The notes beneath the pieces were generated by a model, which was given only the letters and a program-made list of their open reading frames with translations, did not search any database and was not told the DNA's origin. From Chara braunii (taxonomy: Eukaryota > Streptophyta > Charophyceae > Charales > Characeae), in assembly GCA_003427395.1 (NCBI GenBank), contig BFEA01000826.1, forward strand, positions 210,650 to 231,102: a stretch of 20,453 bases of DNA. Direction: 5' to 3'. How positions within the stretch are numbered: position 1 is the first letter of the stretch; every line of letters begins with the position of its first letter. A program made the position numbers and the translations under genes. Of this stretch, positions 8,110-17,547 are shown piece after piece.

Positions 8110-9691
8110 GATCAGAAGGAGGGAGGGGACGGATGTAAGAGGTATGGCGGAAGATGGGGACAGAGCTATGGCTGGCGCTGGCCTCGGGCGCAAGGCGCAC
8201 CGTATTGGCACTGTTGGGTCTGATCTCGAGAACGTGGAAACAACCAGAGAACTTGGGAGCGAGTTTCCGGTTGCACATTTACGTACCTGCACCAGGTCCC
8301 CTAATTTATATTGATGTTGGGAACCGGCGTTCCCATTTCGGGCCTCGTAGCTACGGACTTGCCTCTTATGGGCTAGATCAATCATTTTCTGTCTATTTCG
8401 GGCTAGGTTCGGGACGGCCCTTTCCATTAAATCGGCGTACCTTTTGGCCTTGGCTTTAAGGGCGGCACGCGTGTCTCTACCCCCTGCTTCGGCAATTTTC
8501 GAGTTGCCCTGGTAATCGACACATGGGAGGCTATTGGTGTGAAGCTGAAAGGGGGTGAACCCCGTGGATTCGTGAGGGTGGTCCGGTGAATTCCGACGAT
8601 TTGGTATACGATCTCGGGCCACGGACGCGTGTCATGCGCCGCTAGATTTCTACGAAGGGCAGTTTTAATCATGCGATTGGCATTTTCGTCCAACCCATTC
8701 GACTGGGAAACGTGGGGTGCCGTGTGTCGAAGTGTAATGCCTCGACGTGCGAGCAACTCCTCCACCTCGCCTTTGAATTCGGAGCCATTGCCGGTTAGAA
8801 TCTCTTCCGTATCTAGGTGGGTTTAGAGGAACCGATCGATGTACGTGGCTATCTCTGCGGCCTTACGGGTCTTGCAGGGGTAGACCTCAATGTATTTGGA
8901 AAAATGATCTATTAAAACTAAAAGGATAGAATATTCGCAACGGTTTGGGCCAGATGGCAGGTCAATATCTGTTGTGTCCATACCGACTCGCTGGAAAGGG
9001 CGCTCTACTCCTGTCGGTACTATCGTGTTTGGTCCCCGTATTGGGGCACGATCGGCGGCACAAACCAGACAGTTGGCGACTACGTATCTGACAGCGTCCC
9101 GTATATTAGACCAGAACCATCGATTCTGATCTATAGTTGCTTCAGTGACACGTATCGCGAAGTGGGCGGCCTGCTCTTTCTGAGCAGATCGGGTCCAATC
9201 ATATCTCTGGAATGGATGGGGAACCGTCAACCACAAACCGATCCGTCAGTTTTACGCTTTTCCAGGTGACCGTTGATCCATCGGTAATCCCGGGATCTCT
9301 CGGTAGCCCGACGTCTGTCGTGCTTAGTGAGATGATCCAATGGTAAACCAACCAATTTAGCTAATAAAATTTTATCTGTCCAGACCTCCGCTCGTCGGTA
9401 TTTCTCGTCATATTCAGGGAGTTTGTCCGTTCTACACAGAGGGCACTTCCATTCCCTACTATTTGTTCGGTATCGAACGCATGCACCGTGTGCACGATTG
9501 AAATACGTGGCACACTCCACCTAATCAACGAATCCAGTCTCAAAAGGATGACAGCCCACCCCATAAACCCATGTAATACACGTACAAAAATACCAGAATT
9601 TATCGGGAAGGGTGGCGAAGAAGGTCGAGGAGGCGAGAGGGGCGGAATCAGCAGGGGAAGAAGGGGTCGCAGAGACATGTGGGGTAGCCAT
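8110..9691 (-). pseudogene. Integrase frame with own ATG and PHD-like N-terminus, broken
   Basis: This frame opens with ATG at 9691 (MATPHVSATP), about 70 bp after the RNase H stop. A Cys/His stretch follows (WYFCTC, GCHPFETGFVD, VECATYF, NRAHGACV, WKCPLC) that resembles a PHD or treble-clef zinc finger with at least one ligand position lost. A TAG at 9523-9521 interrupts it. After a frameshift near 9235 comes the integrase zinc-binding remnant (NCLVC, first His missing). The catalytic core follows: Asp at 8978-8976 (VGMDTTDID), then LIDHFSKY, then a TAA at 8825-8823. GNGSEFKGE holds Gly at 8792-8790 where DNGSEF is normal. Glu is at 8687-8685 (SNGLDENANR). A frameshift near 8590 precedes HESTGFTPFQL and YKLGDLVQVR, and another near 8275 precedes LAPKFSGCFHVLEI, an integrase C-terminal barrel-like part. 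The normal role is strand transfer of element cDNA into the genome; this copy should be inactive. Confidence 0.9.
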
Positions 9692-9764
9692 GATGAGAGG
9701 GGGGGAAAGAGAGAGAGAGAGAGAGCAGGGCTGCTGAAAGGGTAAAGCAAAAGCCCCGTGTCAC

Positions 9765-10400
9765 TCACTCCTTCGACAGAATTTCCACTTGCCCGTACCG
9801 CGGTCCGTTCTCATCCTTTGGCTCATTCCAAGGAATCACTTCCTCGCTCTTGGGGACCTTCTCGGGTCGGTGCAGTCGTGTCAACCCGTCAGCATTCCCG
9901 TGCCTCTCGTGCTTCCGATGACGAATGTCAAAGTCCATCCTCTGCAGCACCGTCGCCCATCGCCTGATTATGCCCGAGTAATCCTTAGATTTCTTCAGGG
10001 CTAATAATGGCTCATGATCGGTGACCAGCGTGAACTTTCGCCCATACAGATAGGCTCAAAAGTGACTGATCCCCCACAGAGCTGCATAGCATTCTCCTGT
10101 CGGGGCGGCGTAATTGCGCTTGCAAGCAGGCACCGACTTAGATGCGTATTCCACCACGCATTCGAGCCCGCCTGGTCCCACCTGGGCCAATATCGATGAG
10201 ATTGCCTTCGGCTGCCAGTCTGTGATGAGGACAAAAGGCTTCTCGGGATCCGGCCTTATAAGGACCGAAGCCGAAATAAGAGCGGCCTTGAGTTTCGAAA
10301 ACGCTTGATCACACTCTGGCATCCAAATCAACGGTTGATCCTTTTTCAACAGATTCGTGAGGGGACCCACAATAGCGCTGGTATGTAAAGCACTTTTATT
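9765..10400 (-). pseudogene. RT C-terminal (connection) plus RNase H, one stop
   Basis: The frame is continuous from gag. GPLTNLLKKDQP and WMPECDQAFSKLKAAL are the segment that normally follows the RT palm and thumb. The RNase H then has Asp in FVLITDWQPKA, Glu in TGECYAALW, Asp in LVTDHEPLLAL and Asp in HGNADGLTRL, so all four acidic catalytic residues survive. A TGA at 10058-10056 falls between the second and third of these, where an Arg codon is likely, by a one-base change. The frame ends with a stop at 9767-9765. RNase H normally removes the RNA strand during reverse transcription. With no RT palm upstream the domain has no polymerase partner in this copy. The TDW variant of the usual TDAS motif is a useful family marker. 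Confidence 0.92.
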
Positions 10401-11956
10401 CTTCTGACATTGTTGCAGCAGCTTGTCATTTGCAACTTTGGATATGGTGAGCAAATGTCCCACTGGGACTGGAACGCGAATGTCTAGTTGCTTAAGCGTT
10501 CGCAAGACATCTATTTCTTCTGTCCGAAACTGTGGTCCGGGGTTAGATTCGCGCTCGACCCATTCAAGATCGTTATGAGCCGGTTGGATTACTCCGACCA
10601 TGCCGGCGAGATGAAGGTATTCGGCCGGGTCAACCACGTCAGCGGCTTCGGAATAAGAAGTCCCTGAGGTCGATGCAACTGCAATTGAGGGGGGAGATCG
10701 CTCAGGGGTGTACGCAATGATCTCCTCATTTCGGGCTGTATCCATTAGTGCAGCTACTCGTCCTTGATTCAGAGCTACGGGGGCTGCTGCAGGTGGGGGC
10801 TGATTTCGTTTTGGCTGCGGACAGTCCCGAGCAAAATGCCCGGGGTGTTTGCAATTGTAACACTCGATCTTCCCTGTCAGACTAGCTGCATGAGGGAACT
10901 GTGGCGCATGTCCAGGTGCAGGCGGGGCAGGCAAAAGCGGGAACGATGCAGGGGCAGGTTGAGCAGGGGCCGGGTTGGGCTTAATTAGCCTGCTCATTAT
11001 CTGTTCCATTCGATCCATGTGAGCCGCCTGCATTTGCACCAGATTGCTCATCCATTCGGATTGTTTGCTAGTAGCTGTATGGATCATCTGTGCGAAATGC
11101 ATATTGGTTATGGACATAGAGGCAGGGTCTCGGGTGCTTCTGGGGCTAACAGTTGCTATCGGTTGGTTCATAGAGAGGGTCGGAGGAGGGGGAAAAGGAG
11201 CTGATGGGATATCAGAGGCGACCCCTTCGGGGAGGTCATGATCAGGCCAGGGATAAAATCGTTCTACCGCTTACAACCACGATCGTCGTTTCGCCGCTAC
11301 ATCCTGAATCGTGTCTGTAATGTCCTTGTCTCCCTGACTGATATACTTCTTTGTATCCGTAAGGTCTAACTCAAGCGCTTTTGCGATGATAGCGGGTAAC
11401 TGGTTCGTTTTAGGGGGAACCTTTTTCTGTAGTTTAGCTTTTAGCGTCGGATTTCGTAGATGATCGATGAACAAATCTCGGGCGGAGTTTTCATCTCGCC
11501 CTGATTTGTCCAACGTAGTTTGGAATCGATCCACGAAGTCAGGCAACAATTCCCCTGGTTCTTGCGGACGAGTTTTGAGTACGTACCAAGCAGCGTCTTC
11601 GCTGACCGTAGCGAATCTGGCCAAAAACGCTCGCTTGAAGGTATTCCAATATATCCATCTGTGTTTCCTAAACCAATCATGCGTCGTGTTGCGAAGGAGC
11701 AAGGTGATGACGCGTCCGCGTTATAACCTTGAGCTTGGACGGCTTCCAACCAAGCTTCAGGGTGGGTGTGATTGGGAAAGAAAGGAAAAGCAGCGGGAAT
11801 ACTTACAATCACCCTAGGGGGTGCTGCGTTGCCGTCGGCCATTGGCATAGCTGGTGTAGCTTCGCTAGATCTTGATCTAGTCACCGGGTAATCTCGGCAA
11901 GCAGGTTGAGGGCTTCTTCTACCTCTCGCCAGTTCGGCTTACTATCATCAGAACCG
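10401..11956 (-). pseudogene. gag: gag with CCHC zinc knuckle, fused to pre-protease remnant, broken
   Basis: The open frame near the primer site gives SDDSKPNWREVEEALNLLAE and stops at about 11881. The next frame holds MADGNAAPPRVIVSIPAAFP from ATGs at 11848 and 11842. A shift near 11710 leads to the capsid-like gag part: HDWFRKHRWIYWNTFKRAFL, ELLPDFVDRFQTTLDK and IDHLRNPTLKAKLQKKVP. A TAA at 11273-11271 interrupts it, and it resumes in the same frame through a Pro-rich linker to 11171 (MNQP). A perfect CCHC knuckle, CYNCKHPGHFARDC, lies at 10862-10821. After it comes a linker ending in VGHLLTISKVANDKLLQQC, which looks like the segment preceding protease in this type of element. The frame then joins RNase H at about 10400 with no protease DTG/DSG motif between. 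Gag would build the particle and bind element RNA. Confidence 0.9.
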
Positions 11957-11974
11957 ACACCGTCGACACGTGTC

Positions 11975-11987
11975 GGATCCGATACCA
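11975..11987 (-). promoter_or_regulatory. Primer-binding-like site next to the right LTR
   Basis: On the minus strand directly after the LTR edge the sequence reads TGGTATCGGATCC. Its first seven bases equal those of the initiator-tRNA-Met primer site common in plant and many gypsy elements (TGGTATC...), but later bases diverge. Its position at the LTR/internal border supports the call. The adjoining CGACACGTGTCG is a perfect 12-bp palindrome. Confidence 0.6.
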
Positions 11988-13341
11988 ACCTCACGCCCTG
12001 TGCTGTCTTCTGTTCGGAGTGCTAAGGGTGCGGAAAGAAGGCCCAATAAAACAACAAGATGGGGTGTGCCAAGGATTTTTGGAAAATTGAGTGTGGGGAC
12101 ATAGACAGAACTGAAATCCCCCGTGTTGGCCCGATGAAGTAAGTCGGTTGCTTTCGCGCATCGCAGAATGCGCGCGCAGGAGCGGCGCGAAAAGAGAAAA
12201 ATCCTGAGTCAATCCAAAAACTATTGTCGAACTTCCCACCTCGCCATGGATCTTCGTTTAGAGTGGAAGGGCTTCGGTACACTCCGCGTGTCCCGTTTCC
12301 GTATCAAGTCCCGACGTCGCTCGTTGGCCAGTTCCGAGTCCGACGTGGAGGGTCTTAGCCGCGTGGCTCTTTCCTTGTGCTCGTCTTCACTCCGTATTCG
12401 GTAGTGGAATCCCTTTGATTTGTAGCGATCGAAATGCTGGCACTCAGTGCACAGGGTTTGAGGCCAATTGGGCGCCCCTGCCGTCCACGGAATGACGATC
12501 AGCTCGTTAAATGGCAATATTACTCAGTAAGGCGGGTAGTGCGTATCGACAATGACAAAGCCTGAGTTCAGGAATCCAGAACAACGATTTTCAGGAGGGA
12601 AGTAGTATCGTCCGCCGATCCGTGCGACAGCTTCTCGCACGTCCCACTCACAAACACGTGTCATTTCCTCGTTGTAAGGGAAGGGGCGCGTTGGGGAGGG
12701 AGATACAGGAGGCTGGCGCCCGATCGAGGTACGCCTGTCAGTCCACATGTTAATCAATCGGAATGAGTTTGTAAAAACCCTGGGATGTCATCAAAAAGCA
12801 CAATCGTAAAAACGAACTCACATTTTTCTTCCTTTCAACACGAGGGAAACATCTTATAGAGCCCGTACAACCATGCAATAATCGGGGTGGAGTTTCGAGG
12901 GATCAACCCACGACTCAGGTTCAGCAGACCAGATCGACAAAAATCCGAGGCACCTGGCTTTTTCGAGGCTGCCCCATAGACTGTCTGCACATGTCGTGCA
13001 GTATAACGAAGATGGCATGCGCAGTGTATTCAGAACGACAGATCTAAACACTCTTGCATTCTCGAGCAAAATCCCGTCGAGTTCTGGGACTAATTAACAC
13101 AAAAACTCACATATAAGCATTCTTATGCATACATCCACTGTGGAAGGGGCGAAATTGACAATGGTGCACAAATCAGAAATAAATCGGCGGATTGTACACA
13201 CGCATCCACCGTTCACAAGACAAGATGATTGACTTCTTTTGCATCCGGGGATTACCAAGGAAACTAATGGAAGAGTTCCGGAAGAAGTTCTTCTGCGCTA
13301 GAAATCACAAGGACTTACTTCGGTTCACAGGAGAGACAGAC

Positions 13342-13965
13342 TCATAACACAGCGTCATACAGAGCAGAAAGGAAAAGAGGAGAGATGGGTGAGAAGTGTC
13401 GAGATAGGAGACACTGGAATCCGACAAGGGAACGTTCGGCTTCACAGCCATGAACTTACACAAAAAAAAATGATCCGCAACCATGAACGCGCATTCGCCG
13501 TGAAATTCCAATATGGCCCTGGGCCAATCATCCACTCAACTCCAATTACCGATCCTCATACCCGCACCGATGATCCCGGCCGTCGCGTGCTAACTTCCGC
13601 CGCTGCGATCGTCACCTCGCTGACGCAAGCTCGACACGGCTGCCCGGATCCCACAGTCCGTCATGGCGATCAAGTGCGAAACCGGCCAGCCTACAGTCAG
13701 TCCGTCAGGACTTTTCGACTCGCACCAAACGCATCACCTAGCCACTGCTTCCCGGAAGCTGGCTTGCGAGTGAAAAACGTAAGAGAGATTTGCGGGCGGG
13801 CTTGCAGAATTTATAGTTGCGAAAAAGAAGACAGACGGGGGAGAAGACAGAGGGGAAATCGAGGTGTACGAGGAGAAGATTCAGCGAGGGGTGCTCAAGG
13901 GAAGCCATGTTGATCCTTCGAAACTCAATGTTCAGCCAATCAGATTCGTTGCGCAGCAGGAAGAT
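13342..13965. other. Inverted LTR segment (partner of 4495-5121)
   Basis: CTCATAACACAGCGTCATA at the left edge is the reverse complement of the right edge of the segment in the other LTR. The right edge GTTCAGCCAATCAGATTCG likewise matches that copy's left edge. An ORF of about 174 codons (13389-13913, plus) is only partly matched in the other copy and is probably incidental. Confidence 0.92.
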
Positions 13966-13990
13966 CCTCTTGCTCAACGCGTCTGATTGG
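13936..13990. repeat. 55-bp imperfect palindrome with two CCAAT boxes
   Basis: CCAATCAGA at 13936-13944 faces TCTGATTGG at 13982-13990. The inner arms CGTTGCGCAGCAGG and CCTCTTGCTCAACG pair with a few mismatches around a GATC centre. The inversion edge (13965) falls at the centre. The CCAAT-type ends could be promoter elements on either strand. Confidence 0.8.
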
Positions 13991-14270
13991 TGAGCGGGGG
14001 TAATCGAAGGATCAACCGGGTTTCGTGAGCCAAGGTTGAAGACCGAGAAGGAAAGAAGCGCAAAAAGTAGCGCGAGACGGGTCTAAGATTCAGATGATCA
14101 AGAAAGGAAAACAGGTGCGCAAAGATTAGAGAGAGGGAAAAACAGTTGCGATAGGAGAAGAAGAGGAGGGGGAAGGGAGAGAAAAGAGAGCGCGGGGGAA
14201 GGATGACGCGGGAAATAAGGAGGAGGAAGCTCACATGCGCAGCGCCGACAACAAGAGAAAAAAACACCAA
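13966..14270. other. 305-bp segment present only in the right LTR
   Basis: It lies between the inversion edge and CTATCCGTATTC, where direct alignment with the left LTR resumes. It is A/G-rich on the plus strand and has no coding character. Either it was lost from the left LTR during rearrangement or gained here. Confidence 0.85.
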
Positions 14271-14613
14271 CTATCCGTATTCTCACAAAATTCCTAGAGT
14301 TTTCCCCGATGTGACCGAGAACATTCATGCAAAGAAAAAGACACGTCGGGTTCCGCTTATTCCGGAATTCCTAACCGTTGAGGCCGATTCCCAGTGCGCT
14401 CGCTAAGGCGCGCGTAATTTCCCATGCATTTCCCAAATTACAAAAAAGCAGAATTCCAAGAATCAGTAGAACCTCCGAAAAATGGGGGCCTAAACAAGGC
14501 ACATGAAATCAAGAAAAGCGACGGGGGCTTTGTTGGGCCAGTATGATGCAAAGGAGAGAATTGAGCCAAGGGGTACGAAAGATAGCACGGGGTCGGGAAG
14601 TGGTTCGTCAGAG

Positions 14614-14636
14614 GTGGTCGGAGCGTTCGCNTTTGT
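14614..14636. repeat. 23-bp repeat bordering the element (partner 3113-3135)
   Basis: GTGGTCGGAGCGTTCGC followed by NTTTGT matches 3113-3135 at every determined base. It spans the joint of the ~169-bp unit and its next copy, so it may be either a long target duplication or simply tandem-array sequence on both sides. Confidence 0.75.
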
Positions 14637-14792
14637 TACCAATCTAGCTTCTGGCATCCCTTGAANGCAGGGCGTGTTTTTCTTGGGACATCTGAAGGGA
14701 ATCTGAAAAGGAAATGGATTTCAAGTTATTCCATATACACCCTGTTGCGGTTTTGTGGGGTCGGGTGGAGCGGCAGTGGTCGGGGCGTTCGC
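14631..14792. repeat. ~169-bp unit flanking the retroelement, right copy
   Basis: It is homologous to 2961-3129 from NTTTGTTACCAATC to GGGGCGTTCGC, with perhaps 15-20% difference and small indels by eye. Beyond 14792 the homology stops. The first undetermined base of the window is at its first position. Confidence 0.85.
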
Positions 14793-15161
14793 TACGTGGC
14801 TGTGTTGTGTCTTTAGTGTGAGCGGCAGCATGTGTGGAACATATTGTCTGACTGTGACAGACCGTTCTCTTTGTTTTTGGTGGGTGGTTTGCTGGTTTGT
14901 GATGCGGTATGAACTCGTAGTCCGTAGGGCTGAAGAGCTACTGTGGGTGAGCCATCGTCTGCTTCGATTTTCATCGTATGGGGCACGTTGGGGGAAGTGG
15001 TTGGTGCCTACCTCAGGGTATGAGTTGATGCTTAAGTCACAACTGGGGATAAGGCGGGTTACTCTTCTTAAAATGGTTCTCTTACGACAAGTGTCAACCT
15101 GGTTCGGAAAAATGGATGCTTAACTGTCATATTGACATCAGTTTCTTGTTTTTTTTTCCCC
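14793..15161. other. Unassigned stretch, weak plus-strand frame
   Basis: A plus-strand frame without a good ATG runs from inside the repeat unit to TAA at 15121-15123 (for example RYELVVRRAEELLWVSHRLL). It has some coding-like texture but no motif I recognise, and its 5' part lies in repeat sequence. It could be an exon or element fragment. Confidence 0.25.
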
Positions 15162-15689
15162 ATGCCGTGTTGGAATACTGAATGTTGTTCGCTATTTGAT
15201 TCCCAGTCGCCGCTGTGCTGTTTATACACAATGCCCTATATACGCCTTGTGCATCGAACTGCAGAGGCTTTGGAAAATTACATCGCCGACTGCCCCTGTT
15301 ACGCCCACCAGAATGTCACAGAGCGTGGTTATGTTGTCGACCNCGTCATTTGTAATGTAGACACTTCATTTGTTATCAATTTGTATCTTGTCNATGANGA
15401 TTTGCCCTTCNTTGTATCCGATTTCCATCGCCTTTTCGTCGACCGCCGGTCATTAACAGCCCGTCTTACACCGTNTGTTCGGAGGACGGTTGTCCACGAT
15501 CTCCCCCACCGTCGTTCTGCCCCCGCCCCGGGTGAACATGTGACATTTTTNCGCACCAGAAACCANAGATTATCCGGTGCCCCGCTGNAGTCTGGTTTNG
15601 ACGTGGATTTCCGGCACATGCTCGTGAGTNGCATTCGCACGCGTCGTTCAGGAGAAAGCGTGGTTATCCAGCGCAGCGGCGCACGGTGA
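15162..15689 (+). CDS. Unrecognised ORF with undetermined bases
   Basis: ATG at 15162 (MPCWNTECC) opens about 175 codons to TGA at 15687-15689. The middle and end are Arg/Val/Asp-rich (SDFHRLFVDRRSLTARL, VRRTVVHDLPHRRSAPAPGE, IRTRRSGESVVIQRSGAR). About nine undetermined bases fall in it, so the frame is not secure. No domain, signal peptide or catalytic motif is recognised, and no neighbour suggests a function. It may be chance, an exon, or an element fragment. Confidence 0.25.
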   Translation: MPCWNTECCSLFDSQSPLCCLYTMPYIRLVHRTAEALENYIADCPCYAHQNVTERGYVVDXVICNVDTSFVINLYLVXXDLPFXVSDFHRLFVDRRSLTARLTPXVRRTVVHDLPHRRSAPAPGEHVTFXRTRNXRLSGAPLXSGXDVDFRHMLVSXIRTRRSGESVVIQRSGAR

Positions 15690-16320
15690 AAACGTAAGAC
15701 ACTTTCCCGGCTCCTTCATGATGGCGACACNTCTCTGGTTGTTTTTGTCTATTCGCATGCAGCTTCGCATGGGGCTGCTAACGCGTAATCCCTTCTATAT
15801 GCCTGTTGCTGCATCTCTGTTATGCTCTCCCCCCCCCCCCCCGCCCCGCCCTCACCCCTCCTTTTGTCCATTTTCCCTGTTCATAGCTGAACTGTGTTTT
15901 GGCCGTCGCGACTTGATTTCGTCCTGTGGTTTGACATTCATCTTCTTCAGGTCTAGCCAGATAATTGGAAACAGCTCAGACAACTCGTCTTTACTTAGAC
16001 CGCTTTGTCTGTACGAGCGTTGACTGACATTGTTATGTATCTTTGGTTTTGACATTTGCCATTCCGCGTTGTGGCACAGAAGCTCGGGAGCGAAGACTTG
16101 CCCAGCGTACGGCGGTCACACGGTCGAAGGTTCATAAATATGGGAGAGTTCTGTGTAGCTTTGACCCTCACATGGTTACGACATCTGCATTGTATATAAC
16201 CTTGTATCACGATCACTTTTGCTAANAACTATTGGCAACGTAGTGATCAGTTGTTTTGTGTATATAGTCTAATCGCAGGCCTNGTCTAGGAAGGCAAGCN
16301 AANAGTGGTTGAAATCGCGA
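15690..16320. other. No gene seen; contains a C14 tract
   Basis: A run of C at about 15829-15842 is followed by C-rich sequence. The rest carries only short ORFs in competing frames. Confidence 0.5.
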
Positions 16321-16426
16321 TCGTGGCTAAAACCACGAGTCTAGCACCCCCGGTTTGGGGTCGCCCAGGTGTCCCGGGCGACTCTGNTGACATGAAGGAA
16401 AGATAAATAAATAAGTAAATGAATAC
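16321..16426 (+). repeat. Three stacked hairpins followed by an A-rich tail
   Basis: TCGTGG/CCACGA (16321-26 with 16333-38), ACCCC/GGGGT (16346-50 with 16357-61) and GTCGCCC/GGGCGAC (16360-66 with 16376-82) each pair perfectly; the last two share two bases. An (ATAA)n-like tail follows at 16402-16426. A structured 3' region plus a short A-rich repeat tail is typical of the 3' ends of some non-LTR retrotransposons and SINEs. No upstream RT is recognised, so it would be a 5'-truncated copy. Confidence 0.45.
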
Positions 16427-17547
16427 AAATTGTAAGTTGTCATGTCCAGTAACCTGAGAGGTTTATTGAAGGCAATTTGTAGGCCNGCGACGGTGGCTCA
16501 CACATCGGGATCACTCTCTTGCCCTCCTCTGGAACNNGGGAAAAGCACTACCNTTTCATCCTTTTCACAGGACGCTGGTGCCTCGCCTGCCAAAAATAGA
16601 TCCTACTAAGGGATTCCACTATATTCCATACCAAAAACTAGGAACAAGGGCTGATGCGTGGGGGGGGGAGGGGGGGGAGTGGGCNCGTAGGTACTGAAGG
16701 CTCAATAGTAGTCTGGGCACCAGATACCAACTTGCAATGTCTTTTAATCTCAGCATCATCATCATCCATTGCCCCGTTCCATGGGACTTTTTTCAATTTC
16801 CCTNNTTGGTTTCTGCCCAGCCGGTTGCAACTGGATTTTTGAAATCGCGATGCNGTGCCTTTGACGACAAAATTGGCGGTGACGAACTCTGAATCTTGAT
16901 GGATTCGTATGCATAAAACAACTCTNAGGTTATCAAAGTGGACGCAGTCCGGAGGGGGGCTTTGCGACAATGGTNGTCCCAGCATGCTCCAANCTCTCCA
17001 TTTGGAATTTAGTTATTTCANCCGCTTCTTTTCGAAAAAGGGGGTGGCCACGNCCGTGGCATATAACCAGTGACCCAANTGGCACCACGCGTTTCAGAAT
17101 ATCTGGTTTTATTCANCGAGTTTCATCGCAGGGGNTCGCAGTTGAGTCNGCATTTCTGCAGTTCGATGGTGCACTCACTGAGCTAAGTTGTAGAGTTGTA
17201 TTGTTCGTTTCTGTTTAAAGGGAAACNGTAATGTACGTATGCCTTTGCCATGGCCTGTGCATGTAAGTGTGCCCTGAGTCGGTATACCAGTAGACCATTA
17301 AGATCACACCTGTAACGCGGGTTGCTCGCATAGATTGAACTCTTATGGGTAGAGGGGCTTAAGGCAGGAAACCGATGAGAGGTTGACGGAAAGGGTGAGG
17401 GGGGAACGTAAAACAAAAGGCGAGAGGAATGCTTATGGAGTTCCATGTTCACGATAAGGGATATCGGATTATGCGTCGCCATATGCAAATGACATTGCAG
17501 TTATTTACTTAATTCCCCCATTGTTGCTTTGTGTATGCCAGCATACA
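16427..17547. other. No gene supported; undetermined bases and a G-rich tract
   Basis: A G-rich run lies at 16660-16679. A minus-strand ORF (16985-16638) contains VPWNGAMDDDDAEIKRHC, vaguely like the segment after the RT catalytic region of LINE elements, but with too little support to call. 17228-18045 is the longest undetermined-base-free stretch of the right part. Confidence 0.4.

Larger units (their letters stand above)
3144..14610 (-). mobile_element. Decayed Ty3/gypsy-type LTR retroelement with long LTRs
   Basis: Two direct long repeats (3144-5464 and 11988-14610) flank about 6.5 kb of minus-strand gag, RNase H, integrase and a third frame. The order RNase H then integrase is that of Ty3/gypsy (Metaviridae-like) elements. 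A tRNA-primer-like site abuts the right repeat, fixing it as the 5' LTR. Protease and the RT core with its Y-x-D-D box are missing. Stops interrupt gag, RNase H, integrase and the third frame, and there are several frameshifts. No polypurine tract is visible next to the left LTR. It is non-autonomous and could move, if at all, only with proteins from relatives. LTR mismatch is roughly 5-8% by eye over the first 330 bp, suggesting an old insertion. Confidence 0.93.
11988..14610 (-). repeat. Right LTR (5' LTR in element orientation), 2.6 kb
   Basis: It aligns to the left LTR at both ends: 11988-13340 with 3144-4494, and 14271-14610 with 5125-5464. In element orientation it begins TGACGAACCACTTCC at 14610 and ends at the primer-binding-like site. 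It contains an inverted 624-bp segment and an extra 305-bp segment absent from the left copy. No conserved protein is encoded. Confidence 0.9.

Noticed and set aside
9361-9768. Minus-strand 135-codon ORF
   Set aside because: It is out of frame with the PHD-like and integrase motifs, which lie in the adjacent minus-strand frame.
13389-13913. ORF in the inverted LTR segment, partly shared with 4721-5182
   Set aside because: It is only partly preserved between LTR copies and has no recognisable domain; inversion merely carries it along.
16486-16510. Alu-like GGTGGCTCACAC words
   Set aside because: The similarity is about 15 bases with no further SINE body, so it is probably chance.
16638-16985. 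Minus-strand ORF with DDDDAEIKRHC, faintly LINE-RT-like
   Set aside because: One short weak resemblance, several undetermined bases, no catalytic motif.
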